A stretch of DNA of 64,000 bases from Terriglobales bacterium. GTDB taxonomy: Bacteria; Acidobacteriota; Terriglobia; Terriglobales; Acidobacteriaceae. A model generated the notes under the pieces. It saw only the letters and a list, made by a program, of their open reading frames with translations, was not told the DNA's origin and searched no databases. Position numbers and translations under genes: made by a program. This document shows, one piece after another, positions 1 through 7,937 of this stretch. How positions within the stretch are numbered: position 1 is the stretch's first letter; every line of letters begins with the position of its first letter. Location: the NCBI GenBank assembly GCA_035651655.1, contig DASRFG010000019.1, positions 1 to 64,000 of the forward strand. Direction: 5' to 3'.

Positions 1-1
1 G

Positions 2-193
2 AGTGTGGGTTCGCTCACATTGTGGAGCGCCTTTGTTGACGACGCCTCTAAGGGCGACATTCACCTGAAGATCAGTGGCGCCATTCTGCTCACCGCCACG
101 CTTATTCTGGGATTCGTGGGCGTCGCCAGCGGCATGCTGCCCGCGGTGAAAGCCGCCAGCCTCGACCCCATTGAAGCGCTTCGCTACGAGTAG
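2..193 (+). CDS. ABC transporter permease, C-terminal fragment (MacB/FtsX type)
   Basis: Only the last 63 codons are in the window; the 5' end lies outside it. The visible sequence has one hydrophobic segment (about ILLTATLILGFVGVASGML) followed by the ending PAVKAASLDPIEALRYE. That ending is characteristic of MacB/FtsX-family permeases, where the last transmembrane helix is followed by a short cytoplasmic tail with 'A..-DP(I/V)EALR'. Such permeases work with an ABC ATPase in lipoprotein or peptide export or cell-envelope signalling. The substrate cannot be inferred from this fragment. The family call is fairly safe because of the tail motif. Confidence 0.85.
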   Translation, partial: SVGSLTLWSAFVDDASKGDIHLKISGAILLTATLILGFVGVASGMLPAVKAASLDPIEALRYE

Positions 194-282
194 AACGCGC
201 ATTCCTGGTTTTCTAGAAGCGGAAAATAGCGGTTGATGGCGGTCGGAGCCCCTGGAGATTGTGCGCCATTTACAATAGGTCA

Positions 283-582
283 ATGGGCGCCCCCAACCCC
301 CGCCTTGAGCGTGTGTTAGAGCAACTTCGGCTTTACGAGCACCCTCTGCTGGATTTTGACGCGCGCCCGAAAGGCGAAGCGGTTGAGGTGATCATTCAAT
401 TTAAGGACCGCGCCACCCCGGTGCACACCTACTATTTCGAGCTGCACCCACGCGATCTCGACCACCCACAGTTTGAATGGACCTTCCAGCGCCAGCTCTA
501 TGACTGCCTCCACGATTATCTGGTCGAGATGTTTACTCGCACCCCGCAGAACCGCGCCGAACGGCAGCGCGAAGGCCTGTGA
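283..582 (+). CDS. Conserved hypothetical protein, 99 aa, upstream of MidA-type methyltransferase
   Basis: This is a small protein of about 99 residues starting at the ATG at 283 (MGAPNPRLE). A TTG further upstream in the same frame is possible, but the sequence between has no family-like character. It is rich in aromatic and charged residues (HTYYFELHPRDLDHPQFEWTF) with no signal peptide or membrane segment, so it is probably cytoplasmic. Its stop overlaps the GTG start of the following methyltransferase in a GTGA arrangement, which suggests translational coupling and a shared role. I do not recognise a named domain. Confidence 0.75.
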   Translation: MGAPNPRLERVLEQLRLYEHPLLDFDARPKGEAVEVIIQFKDRATPVHTYYFELHPRDLDHPQFEWTFQRQLYDCLHDYLVEMFTRTPQNRAERQREGL

Positions 583-1703
583 CCCTGCGCCAGCGCATCG
601 AACAGGAAATCCGCGCCCGTGGCCCCATTCCGTTCTCGCGCTATATGGAGATGTGCCTGTATGAGCCCGAACTGGGTTATTACGCCCGCCATGCCGAACA
701 GTTCGGTAAATCCGGCGATTTCTATACCTCCAGCGATGTACACGCTGTCTTCGGCCGCCTGCTGGCCCGTCAGTTTGAGGAAATGTGGCGCGTCCTCGGT
801 TCGCCAGAGAGAATTGATCTGCTGGAGCTGGGCCCCGGTCGTGGTTTGTTTGCCCGTGACGTGATGGACTGGTCGGAGCAGAAATTTCCTGACTTTTTTG
901 CAGCCCTTCGCTATGTGCTGGTTGAGAGCTCACCGGCGCTAGGCAATCGCCTGGCGCGCACTCTGGAAACCCATGTCGCGGCCGGCAAAGCTGTCATCAA
1001 GACCACACTGGACGATTTCCCATCTCCACTGCCCAATCCAGTTATCGTTTTTGCGAATGAGCTGTTTGACGCGTTGCCGGTGGAAGTTGTCTCCAGCGAA
1101 GGTGAGATGAGGATCAACTGCCAGAACGGACAGCTACGCGAGTCTTTCGTGCCGGCGTCACCCGGAGTGCAGGAATATCTGGACCGCTATGGCATCCATC
1201 CCGAGCCCGGCGAGCGTGTCGAGACTGGCCTGGTTGCGCAAAATCTTATGGCCCAGATCGCCAGTAAGATTTATAGCGGATTTGTCATGGTCGTTGATTA
1301 CGGCTACACCCGCGAAGAACAGCTCGCCGGCCGGCATCGCGGCACCATTACGGCAATCCGTAATCACACCGTCAGCCCCACCCCGTACGACGCGCCGGGA
1401 GAGCAGGACATTACTGCCCACGTGAACTTTACCGCCATTGCTGCCGCGGGCGAGCAGTCAGGCCTCAATCGCCAGGGTTTGGTTACACAAGCGCAATTTC
1501 TGATGGGGATTGGCGAAGAGAACCAGTTTGCCGATGCTTTCTCAGAGACTCGCCAGCCTCAGGAGCGCGCCAAGGTGGCCCTGCAACTGAAGCATCTTAT
1601 TACGCCCGCGGGAATGGGCGAGTCATTCCATGTGTTGCTGATGTCGAAGGGAGTTGATCTCTCGAAAGTCAAACAGCTCAGCGGACTTAAATTCGCCCGC
1701 TAG
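579..1703 (+). CDS. SAM-dependent methyltransferase, MidA/NDUFAF7 (COG1565, DUF185) family
   Basis: The protein has 374 aa, normal for the family. The N-terminus (IPFSRYMEMCLYEPELGYY) and the SAM-binding loop LLELGPGRGLFARDV near residues 82-96 match the COG1565 family. Its mitochondrial member NDUFAF7/MidA methylates an arginine of a complex I subunit. In bacteria the substrate is not established, so assigning complex I as target would be inference. GTG is the start codon, overlapping the stop of the upstream small gene. The gene converges on holA with about 20 bp between the stops. Confidence 0.9.
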   Translation: MTLRQRIEQEIRARGPIPFSRYMEMCLYEPELGYYARHAEQFGKSGDFYTSSDVHAVFGRLLARQFEEMWRVLGSPERIDLLELGPGRGLFARDVMDWSEQKFPDFFAALRYVLVESSPALGNRLARTLETHVAAGKAVIKTTLDDFPSPLPNPVIVFANELFDALPVEVVSSEGEMRINCQNGQLRESFVPASPGVQEYLDRYGIHPEPGERVETGLVAQNLMAQIASKIYSGFVMVVDYGYTREEQLAGRHRGTITAIRNHTVSPTPYDAPGEQDITAHVNFTAIAAAGEQSGLNRQGLVTQAQFLMGIGEENQFADAFSETRQPQERAKVALQLKHLITPAGMGESFHVLLMSKGVDLSKVKQLSGLKFAR

Positions 1704-1723
1704 CGACGAAGAGCACTGCCTCT

Positions 1724-2848
1724 TCACACCGGTAATTGCTCTTGCTGCCATCCCGCTGTTGGCACTTGTGTCTCCGATGCCAGGTCCAACACCAGTTTTT
1801 CCAGTAGAAGGCGTTTGCTCACCGGATTCGATCTGAGCGCAAGATCGGCGCGCGCGATCAGCCGCAGAGCACGCGTCAGCTCACGGCGCGATTTGTATCG
1901 CCGCGCCTGCTTGATTATGTCCTCCGCGGCAAACGGAGGCACGCGGAAGCCCTGCCACAATGCCTGCCACAGCGCCCGCGAGTCGCGCACGTTCCGCTCG
2001 GAAATAACCAGCATCTGGCGAAACGTCTTCGCGAGCATATAAAGATGTCCGATTGCAGCTTCCTCGCCATCACCGCTGCTCAACATTGCATCCAGCACTT
2101 GCAGTGCGCGCACCCGGTCCCTGGCAGAAATGGCATCCGTCAGTTCGTAGAGGGAGCGTTGCTTGGCTGCCAGTACCATCGTTTCCACATCCCCTAGGGT
2201 GACGCGTTTCTTCTCCCCCACGAACAGCAGCAATTTCTCCAGTTCGCTGGCAATCATCATCATGTCGCCGCCCAGCGCGTCCACGAGCTCCCGGGCTGCG
2301 TCGGCATCGAGCTTCGCATTCTGCCGCTCCGCCTCTCCATTCAGCCACCGGACGGCCTGGTTCTCCTCTACCCTGGCCAGCTCCACAATGCCGCAATATT
2401 CACCCAGAGTTTCGCGGATGCGCTCGTAGCGCTCGCGGTCGGTCAGCTCCATTCGCCGCGCATCGGCAGGGATACTGATGTGATCAGCAACAAAAATCAG
2501 CAGAGCATCGGGATTCGGATTCTTGGCATATGCTTCAATGGCCTCGAACTTTTCCTTTTGCGATCCGCGAGCATAAAGCGTCTTCACTCCGCGAATGAAG
2601 AACACCTGGAAAGGCGCCATCAGGGAAGGGGTGCGGGCGCGATCCAGAATCTCGGAAACCTCAGTTTCCGCCAGGTCAAACTCGTAGACGCTGAGGTCAC
2701 GCATGTCCGGCGGTATTAGCGATTGCAGAATGGCGTCGCGGCAGCGCTTGCGGAAGAAAACCTCATCTCCCACCAGGACGTACGCCGGTCGCAGCTTGCG
2801 GCCTGCGATTTCAGAGGCAAAACGCTCTGCCGCGGCGAAGGCGCCCAT
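1724..2848 (-). CDS. holA: DNA polymerase III subunit delta
   Basis: The delta subunit is the wrench of the clamp-loader complex, opening the beta sliding clamp during loading onto primed DNA. The 374-aa protein shows the HolA layout: an N-terminal RecA-like fold starting with RPAYVLVGDEVFFRKRCRDAI, a middle helical region with LVDALGGDMMMIASELEKLLLF, and a C-terminal collar domain ending near RLLLEKLVLDLA. It is the last gene of a minus-strand operon; its ATG shares a base with the lptE stop (TGATG). The order lptE-holA is widespread in Gram-negative bacteria, which supports both calls. Confidence 0.95.
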   Translation of the reverse strand: MGAFAAAERFASEIAGRKLRPAYVLVGDEVFFRKRCRDAILQSLIPPDMRDLSVYEFDLAETEVSEILDRARTPSLMAPFQVFFIRGVKTLYARGSQKEKFEAIEAYAKNPNPDALLIFVADHISIPADARRMELTDRERYERIRETLGEYCGIVELARVEENQAVRWLNGEAERQNAKLDADAARELVDALGGDMMMIASELEKLLLFVGEKKRVTLGDVETMVLAAKQRSLYELTDAISARDRVRALQVLDAMLSSGDGEEAAIGHLYMLAKTFRQMLVISERNVRDSRALWQALWQGFRVPPFAAEDIIKQARRYKSRRELTRALRLIARADLALRSNPVSKRLLLEKLVLDLASETQVPTAGWQQEQLPV

Positions 2849-3366
2849 CAGTACGCCTCCAGAATGCTGGTCACAAGAGCGCGAGCCAATTGCTCTGAGA
2901 TGCGTCCCAGCGCAGGCGATCTCTCGTCAAAAAAGCTCGCCACATCGTTCGACATTTCATACTCATCGTGATAATTGAAATTGGGATTCTGATACAGCAC
3001 CTTGCCGTGACGGTCGGTGAGAGAGACCTGCAGAACAATGACGACATTGGCGGTCGCTACTCTGCCTGTACGAGTGCCCACCGTGAGCGGGCCGGACGAA
3101 GTTCCCAACACGGTTCCGTGCAGTACGGCATCCGTGGAATCGTCTGGTTGCGTGACCACGCGGTAATGAGTTCGTCCGATGAATTCGTGAACAACTGACG
3201 CCGTGACCACCTGCTCGATGCGTGCAGTCTGGGTCTGGTTGGTGAAAACCGGAATGGCGATGCTGTGGATTTCAGACGGGAGTTGAACATTATGACCCGC
3301 GGTGTGATAGCCGCAAGCCGCCAGTAAGCAGAGGGCGAATAGCGATAGGCCGGCAAGCCGGCTCAT
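2848..3366 (-). CDS. lptE: LPS-assembly lipoprotein LptE
   Basis: LptE plugs the LptD beta-barrel and helps insert lipopolysaccharide in the outer membrane. The start is taken at the ATG at 3366 (MSRLAGLSLFALCLLAACGYH), giving a classic lipoprotein signal with lipobox LAAC and lipidated Cys18. An upstream start at 3411 would bury this signal. The mature part begins GYHTAGHNVQLPSEIHSIAIPVFTNQTQ, typical of LptE/DUF4136-like folds, at about 172 aa in total. It overlaps the preceding ASADH-like gene by 4 bp and holA by one base. Its presence implies a diderm envelope with LPS. Confidence 0.9.
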   Translation of the reverse strand: MSRLAGLSLFALCLLAACGYHTAGHNVQLPSEIHSIAIPVFTNQTQTARIEQVVTASVVHEFIGRTHYRVVTQPDDSTDAVLHGTVLGTSSGPLTVGTRTGRVATANVVIVLQVSLTDRHGKVLYQNPNFNYHDEYEMSNDVASFFDERSPALGRISEQLARALVTSILEAY

Positions 3367-4445
3367 TGGATCTTTCCTCGCGGGCGCGATGCCGCCATCG
3401 CTTCGGCGCACTCGACCGCCGTGCTGGCAGCGATTCGCAGGTTGTCAACCGCTGCCCAAATCCAGAATCCGTTCTCCTGGGTGGCGTCACGCCGCACCGC
3501 CACCAGAATGTCACTCTGTCCGGCAGCATTCACGTTGCTCGGGGATTCGTCCGCGCCCCGCGTAACAGTGACATGCTCGCCCGCCAACGCCTGCGCCAGA
3601 TCACCCACTGACACCGTGTCCTGCATTTCCACATAGATGGAGAATGCGTATCCATGGAAAACCGGCGCCTGTACTACTAAGAGCGAGGGCACCGTCGCTT
3701 GGCCGGCAGTGGTCCTGCGATAGTGATCCAGAACCCGTCTTTCCACCGACTCCAGCACCGGAACGGACTTCTCTCCGTATCGGGTGAGCAGGTTGAAAGC
3801 GACCTGCGCGTCAAAGACCTCCTTCGGCAGTTCATGGAACGAGAGCAGGTTTACCGTCTGCTCATGCAGCTCGTCCATGCCTCGGCGTCCATACTCGGAG
3901 GCCGGCTGGTAGAGGGTGGTCGCCATACGCGCTACCTTGCCGCTTTTTTGCGCTCGCAGCGCCACGAGCGCCATCACGACCGCGGCTGGATGAGCTACCA
4001 CTACGGGCGCGGGCTGGAGCTCGGGCGAAGGCGCCTGTCCTAGTTGCCGCTCTACCCAGGTGGAGCGCAAGCTGGCCGACGGTTCGTTCTCCAGGGCGAA
4101 TGAAAGATCTACAATCGCCGCTCCCGATTTTTGCGCCATATGCCAATGGGTTTTGGTGAACTTCTCTTCGGAAGCGAAAAAAGCAAAGTCCACGTCCTGG
4201 AAGTGCTCCGGCCGTACCGCTTGCACAAAACTGACCTCGTCGCCTACCGCTTCCAGTTGGCCCAAAGACTCGTCATCGTCGAGTAACTTCAGGTCACGAC
4301 GCGGAAACTTTCTATCATTGAGTACGTCAACCAGCTCTTTTCCTTTGAGCGTGGCCGCGCCCACGATTGCCACACGATAATTGCCGGCGCCACGTTCGGA
4401 CTCTGAACGCAAAGCTGGTGCTGCGGGTTTGAACTCTGGGCTCAC
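3363..4445 (-). CDS. Aspartate-semialdehyde dehydrogenase homologue lacking catalytic residues (USG-1-like)
   Basis: The 360-aa protein has the ASADH fold: Rossmann start YRVAIVGAATLKGKELVDVL (residues 23-42) and a C-terminal dimerisation domain. At the position of the catalytic Cys motif (normally NPNCST) it reads AHPAAVV, residues 151-157, so the nucleophilic Cys is Ala155. The region around the catalytic His reads VFHGYAFSIYVE instead of VFxGHSExVxxE, so that His is also missing. This resembles the non-catalytic USG-1 paralogues. It is therefore unlikely to make aspartate semialdehyde. It sits between pssA and lptE with 4-bp overlaps on both sides, so it is probably co-translated with envelope genes. 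Confidence 0.85.
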   Translation of the reverse strand: MSPEFKPAAPALRSESERGAGNYRVAIVGAATLKGKELVDVLNDRKFPRRDLKLLDDDESLGQLEAVGDEVSFVQAVRPEHFQDVDFAFFASEEKFTKTHWHMAQKSGAAIVDLSFALENEPSASLRSTWVERQLGQAPSPELQPAPVVVAHPAAVVMALVALRAQKSGKVARMATTLYQPASEYGRRGMDELHEQTVNLLSFHELPKEVFDAQVAFNLLTRYGEKSVPVLESVERRVLDHYRRTTAGQATVPSLLVVQAPVFHGYAFSIYVEMQDTVSVGDLAQALAGEHVTVTRGADESPSNVNAAGQSDILVAVRRDATQENGFWIWAAVDNLRIAASTAVECAEAMAASRPRGKIQ

Positions 4446-5323
4446 CTGAGCTCCGGGGCCTCCGTGTAAGCGGGTGGGGATGGCGGACTACCGCGCCGGT
4501 GCACTACGTAAAGCAAACGCCAAAATACCCCTGACAGCATATACGTCATGGCGATCAGAAACAGCACGGGCCGGGAAAAGATCCAAATCGCCGCAATCAG
4601 CAGTCCCAGAAGCACGATCAGCCGGGCGGGATGACGCCGGCGCATATCCAATTCTTTGAAACTATAGAACCGCCATGTACTGACCATCAGGAACGCACAG
4701 CTCAAGACCAGTGCCATCCAGATCAGCGAGAGCCACCACACGGCAATGGGATCTCCAGCAGCAAAATGGACCACGGCGGCAATCACGCCTGCGCCCGCCG
4801 GAATCGGCAACCCCACGAAGTATTTTTTCCCTGGCCGGCCTGGGTTTGAAGGTTGGGGGTTTGCCTGGATATTGAAGCGCGCCAGCCTACCGGCACCCGC
4901 CATTAAGAAGACAAAACTGATAATTCCGCCAATCTGGATCAGTTTCGAATGCAGCTCTGAGTTCGCCATCACCGGCAGCAATCGAAAACCCCACACCCAG
5001 GCGAGCAGGGCTGGAGCCACGCCGAATGTGACCACGTCTGCCAGCGAGTCCAGCTCACGGCCGAAGTCGCTATTGGTCTTGGTCAGACGTGCGAAAAAAC
5101 CGTCCAGCGCGTCGAAAACGACGGCGATACCAATGGCGCGCGCTGCGTTGTCGAAATGCCAGGGCTCGGTGACGCTGCCCTGCAGCACTTGCGAAATCGC
5201 GTAGTAGCCGGCCGCGATGTTCAGGGACGTAAACATCGAGGGCAGCAGATACATGCCTTTGCGCTGCCTCTTTTCACGTAATGGGTCATCTTCTCTGCGG
5301 CGCAGCGGAAAAGGGGTCCTCAT
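4442..5323 (-). CDS. pssA: CDP-diacylglycerol-serine O-phosphatidyltransferase (phosphatidylserine synthase)
   Basis: This integral membrane enzyme makes phosphatidylserine from CDP-diacylglycerol and serine. The CDP-alcohol phosphotransferase signature D-x2-DG-x2-AR-x8-G-x3-D-x3-D is complete: D71, D74, G75, A78, R79, G88, D92 and D96. Several hydrophobic segments follow. The N-terminus is basic and cytoplasmic ([15 protein letters not shown]). It overlaps psd by 4 bp upstream, so the product feeds directly into the decarboxylase encoded by the preceding gene to give phosphatidylethanolamine. Confidence 0.95.
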   Translation of the reverse strand: MRTPFPLRRREDDPLREKRQRKGMYLLPSMFTSLNIAAGYYAISQVLQGSVTEPWHFDNAARAIGIAVVFDALDGFFARLTKTNSDFGRELDSLADVVTFGVAPALLAWVWGFRLLPVMANSELHSKLIQIGGIISFVFLMAGAGRLARFNIQANPQPSNPGRPGKKYFVGLPIPAGAGVIAAVVHFAAGDPIAVWWLSLIWMALVLSCAFLMVSTWRFYSFKELDMRRRHPARLIVLLGLLIAAIWIFSRPVLFLIAMTYMLSGVFWRLLYVVHRRGSPPSPPAYTEAPELR

Positions 5324-6006
5324 CGCGAACCTCCGTCAGTTTCACGAATTGCACTGGTCACAGAAACCGCTTCACCTTGCTCTTCTGCCACTTTAAACGG
5401 GAGGAGTGCCAGCACGCTTGACCCACCCCGCACCCGGTCACCGACTTTCACCTGCAGGGCAGCGGCGGCATCCATGATAACGTCCACCCTGGAGCCGAAC
5501 TTGATTAGGCCTACGCGCTCTCCGCGTTGTACCCGGTCGCCAATTTTCTTCGTGAACACAATACGCCGCGCCAGAACTCCCGCAATCTGCTTGAAAATTA
5601 CGGTGTGTCCCTCGCCCCGCACAGTCACAATGTTCTGCTCATTGCTTTGTGCGCTGCTTGAAGCCATAGCATTGTGGAATTTCCCCGTCTGGTAGCGGAC
5701 ATCCTGTATTACCCCGCCGATCGGCGAGCGGTTCACGTGCACATCGAAGACGCTCAGGAAAATACTGATTCGCGTGCGCGGCAAACCGTTCACATCTACC
5801 GTGCCCACATCTGTGACTTTGCCATCCGCCGGTGAAACCAACGCACCCGGCGTGTCCGGAATGGCCCGCTCCGGGTCGCGGAAGAACCATAGGAAAAAGC
5901 CGGCCAAAAGCAGCAGCGGCACACCCCAGCCTGGCCGCGTGAGCCAGCCAATCACTAGGGCCGCCCCCAGCAGACCTAGCGCGTAATAGTACCCGTCCTT
6001 AACCAT
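5320..6006 (-). CDS. psd: Phosphatidylserine decarboxylase, short (type II-like) form
   Basis: It decarboxylates phosphatidylserine to phosphatidylethanolamine at the inner membrane. The protein has 228 aa, the short form typical of many non-enteric bacteria. Two hydrophobic stretches lie at residues 8-24 and 28-42. The core has [24 protein letters not shown] (about 86-95), and the self-cleavage site KFGSRVD with Gly171-Ser172, where Ser becomes the pyruvoyl group. It is the first gene of the psd-pssA-ASADH-like-lptE-holA operon. The promoter is expected between 6007 and 6133, but no clear box was seen. Confidence 0.95.
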   Translation of the reverse strand: MVKDGYYYALGLLGAALVIGWLTRPGWGVPLLLLAGFFLWFFRDPERAIPDTPGALVSPADGKVTDVGTVDVNGLPRTRISIFLSVFDVHVNRSPIGGVIQDVRYQTGKFHNAMASSSAQSNEQNIVTVRGEGHTVIFKQIAGVLARRIVFTKKIGDRVQRGERVGLIKFGSRVDVIMDAAAALQVKVGDRVRGGSSVLALLPFKVAEEQGEAVSVTSAIRETDGGSR

Positions 6007-6133
6007 GGGTTAACAGTGATTATATTGGCAAAGAGGGGCTTTCGACCTCTGTAGTTGTGGCCGATGTCGTTGGATTCTTTGTTCCCGAAGCAGGGACAGC
6101 CCTGCGCCCCCGCGAGGGTGGGTAGGTGGCAGA

Positions 6134-6358
6134 CTAAGCGACTTGATGGGCAGTGCGGAACTGCCGCTCAATCTGTTCCATCTGGTCTTTGAGCCGCAGT
6201 TTTAGCTTCTTCAGCCGGACCTCTTCCAGCTTTTCATCTTCGGTTAGGTATCTTTTTTGGGTGAGTGAATCGAGGCGTTGCGAGTACTGCAGATGTTCTT
6301 GGGCCAACCGGCGAAACTCATCATGGTTGGCCATTAGCGCGTCTCTAGGAGATAACAT
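6134..6358 (-). CDS. DUF465 / YdcH-family small coiled-coil protein
   Basis: This 74-aa charged helical protein is rich in Glu, Lys and Leu (TEDEKLEEVRLKKLKLRLKDQMEQI), with the 'HDEFRRLAQEH' start and 'K..L..E......LK..KL.LKD' pattern of the DUF465/YdcH family. The function of this family is unknown. The ATG at 6358 follows a strong AGGAGG ribosome-binding site about 8 bases upstream, which decides the start. It lies 127 bp upstream of psd on the same strand and may be transcribed with it. Confidence 0.85.
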   Translation of the reverse strand: MLSPRDALMANHDEFRRLAQEHLQYSQRLDSLTQKRYLTEDEKLEEVRLKKLKLRLKDQMEQIERQFRTAHQVA

Positions 6359-6537
6359 CCAATCCTACCTCCTGTAATATCTCTGCAACAAACTAGCACA
6401 GGCCATGCCCGGCTTCAATGCCTTTCCAGCACCGAATAGCAATTTCAGGCTGAAATCGCCCGCTTGCGGTCGTCCACCAGATTGCTTCAGTCCTGGTGCA
6501 GTTTAAGTGCTTTGCTGTGAATAGCCGGGGCAAGTCA

Positions 6538-6631
6538 CTAAAACTTGTACTTATATGCAACCGCGTTCTCTTCTGGGCCGCGGTAGTAGCGCTCACGAAG
6601 TTCGACTTTTCCTGCCCGCTTTACCGATACC
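6538..6631 (-). pseudogene. Detached 3'-end remnant of a rimI-like acetyltransferase gene
   Basis: Reading the minus strand into the stop at 6538 gives about 30 residues ending VELRERYYRGPEENAVAYKYKF. This is the C-terminal signature of RimI and matches the intact rimI at 7923..8426 (YYRGPEENAVAYKYS). Nothing upstream in frame resembles the rest of an acetyltransferase. The last 40 bp (6551..6590) are 39/40 identical to 7960..7999, but the codons further in differ (AGKVELRER against CGFRQVGLRQG). The remnant probably marks the far junction of a cassette inserted at the rimI end. Confidence 0.7.
6551..6590. repeat. Copy A of 40-bp direct repeat (rimI 3' end)
   Basis: This 40-bp segment differs at one base from 7960..7999, in the same orientation. 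It encodes the end of RimI (on the minus strand, RGPEENAVAYK). The two copies are 1409 bp apart and bound the accessory stretch, as attachment-site copies of an integrated element would. Confidence 0.85.
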
Positions 6632-6715
6632 GCCCTATCTTCGCGAATACGACTACACCAAAGTGAAATTAAGGGTGCTGCTACAACACCCCGCCCGCCC
6701 CGGCCACGCTGCTTT

Positions 6716-6776
6716 GAGAACCTGCAATGCCCTGCAAGCAGCCGTTTGCGGCGCAAGCCGACACGCCAAAAGCGAC
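6716..6776. repeat. Imperfect about 60-bp direct repeat, left copy
   Basis: The segment begins with a 16-base string (6716..6731) identical to 7644..7659 and continues with a recognisably similar stretch (AGCAGCCGT-T-CGGCGC). It lies just downstream of the secreted-protein gene at 6803..7441, while the other copy lies upstream of that gene. Its origin is unknown; it may mark the borders of the gene's original mobile unit. Confidence 0.6.
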
Positions 6777-6802
6777 GTAGGCTTAACCACGACGAGATGA
6801 TC

Positions 6803-7441
6803 TCACGGACCAGGGCTGTTGTTAGCGCTGGTGCAGTTCCCACCGTCCTCGAAGATGTTGTCAATGGGCGAATTGCCGCCGTTCTGGTATGCCATGTTTC
6901 CCAACACTACTGAAGGGCAAACTACAAGGATTCCGCTCGACCCATTGGAATACACAAGATTGTCGATGATTCGGTGTGCCGCGCCGTGTTGAGAATCTCC
7001 GTTGCCAACATCTATCCCAACAACGTTGGCGAAAGCCCGAATGTGCTCGACCCGGTGACCTGCTCCAAAAGGTAAAAATATTCCCGCGTTGAAGTTGGTC
7101 ACTGCACCAGAGAGCACCTCAATGCCTTGATAGCCTTGAGATAAAACGTCAGAGTCAATTCCATCGCAAAGGCGAGCACAACTTGCTCCGGCAATTATTG
7201 TGTAGCCAGCAAGGTCAAGGGTCACAAAACTGCTTCTGACTAAGATGCACGCACTTCTACCGAACTGAGTCGGGATCGCGTTTCCGATGGACGCCACAAT
7301 GTTCGTGGTTAATACGTAAGACCCTCGCGCGGTAATCTTTGTCCAGTTGGTGATTGGGGTCGCAGCTTGAGCAAGGCCTGCGATTAACACCATAAAGAGT
7401 CCAATCGAGAGAGCGGTACGAGGAGCGATTACGCTTTTCAC
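6803..7441 (-). CDS. Secreted right-handed parallel beta-helix-like protein
   Basis: The start is placed at the GTG at 7441, preceded by GGGAGG about 7 bases upstream. This gives a clean signal peptide (MKSVIAPRTALSIGLFMVLIAGLAQA, residues 1-26) and a 212-aa product. A longer upstream reading lacks this logic. The mature part has short Asn/Gly-rich strand repeats (VTLDLAGYTIIAG, IRAFANVVGIDVGNG, NLVYSNGSSGILV, NMAYQNGGNSPIDNIF) like pectate-lyase-type parallel beta-helices with 'N.-YxNGG-GI' turns. No catalytic residues are evident. It sits in an accessory cassette bounded by direct repeats. Confidence 0.65.
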   Translation of the reverse strand: MKSVIAPRTALSIGLFMVLIAGLAQAATPITNWTKITARGSYVLTTNIVASIGNAIPTQFGRSACILVRSSFVTLDLAGYTIIAGASCARLCDGIDSDVLSQGYQGIEVLSGAVTNFNAGIFLPFGAGHRVEHIRAFANVVGIDVGNGDSQHGAAHRIIDNLVYSNGSSGILVVCPSVVLGNMAYQNGGNSPIDNIFEDGGNCTSANNSPGP

Positions 7442-7643
7442 AAGAGAGCCTCCCTGCCCAGAGTGGGCTTTGGGCGCGGATTCTAACGTGACTACCAAGT
7501 AGATGTCTAGCTTATTAGAGGCTGGAAACCCACGATTGACCGGCCTTTCGAGGGAGACTAATGGGCCGTTACCAACGCAGATGTTTTCTTCCGCTTGCAT
7601 GATTGGAGCTTTACGGTTCAGCAGCACCTTAACGGGTTGTAGA

Positions 7644-7704
7644 GAGAACCTGCAATGCCAAGCCTGTAAGCAGCCGTCTTCGGCGCGAGCAAGCCTACGG
7701 TCGA
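7644..7704. repeat. Imperfect about 60-bp direct repeat, right copy
   Basis: Partner of 6716..6776, with a 16-base identical start followed by a similar GC-rich stretch. It lies in the 305-bp non-coding region between the start of the secreted-protein gene and the broken gene at 7747. Nothing else recognisable is seen in that gap. Confidence 0.6.
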
Positions 7705-7746
7705 GCTTTTCTGACCACCCATGATGGAATAGAACGCGTTTCAAAA

Positions 7747-7937
7747 ATGGAAGCGCTCATTACTTGGGGGCTGACGACGCTGGTTGGTTCGTTTCTGGGT
7801 TCTTTTCTCTCGGGATACCTTCGGAAGAAAGGGAGAACCTGGCTACGCACGAAGATTTAAACAACGTCTTGTGGAACACATGGGAAACATCAATCACTTA
7901 CGTGAACCAATCGTCTCGCGAACTACTTGGATCGTAA
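7747..7937 (+). pseudogene. Frameshifted remnant of a small membrane-anchored hypothetical gene
   Basis: From the ATG at 7747 the reading frame gives MEALITWGLTTLVGSFLGSF and LSGYLRKKG, a single membrane anchor followed by a basic stop-transfer region, then hits a stop at 7858. Shifting frame near 7831 restores a sensible continuation (ENLATHEDLNNVL) up to a stop at 7935. 'KKGENLATHEDL' is a pattern I know from small hypothetical proteins with this topology. One base appears deleted in AAGAAAGGGAGAAC. The restored frame then ends after about 34 codons, overlapping the tail of rimI on the other strand, so the gene is broken and truncated. Confidence 0.6.

Noticed and set aside
316-933. Long minus-strand frame opposite the MidA-type genes
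   Set aside because: It lies opposite two well-supported genes and its translation is Arg/Gly-rich without family features, as expected for a shadow frame.
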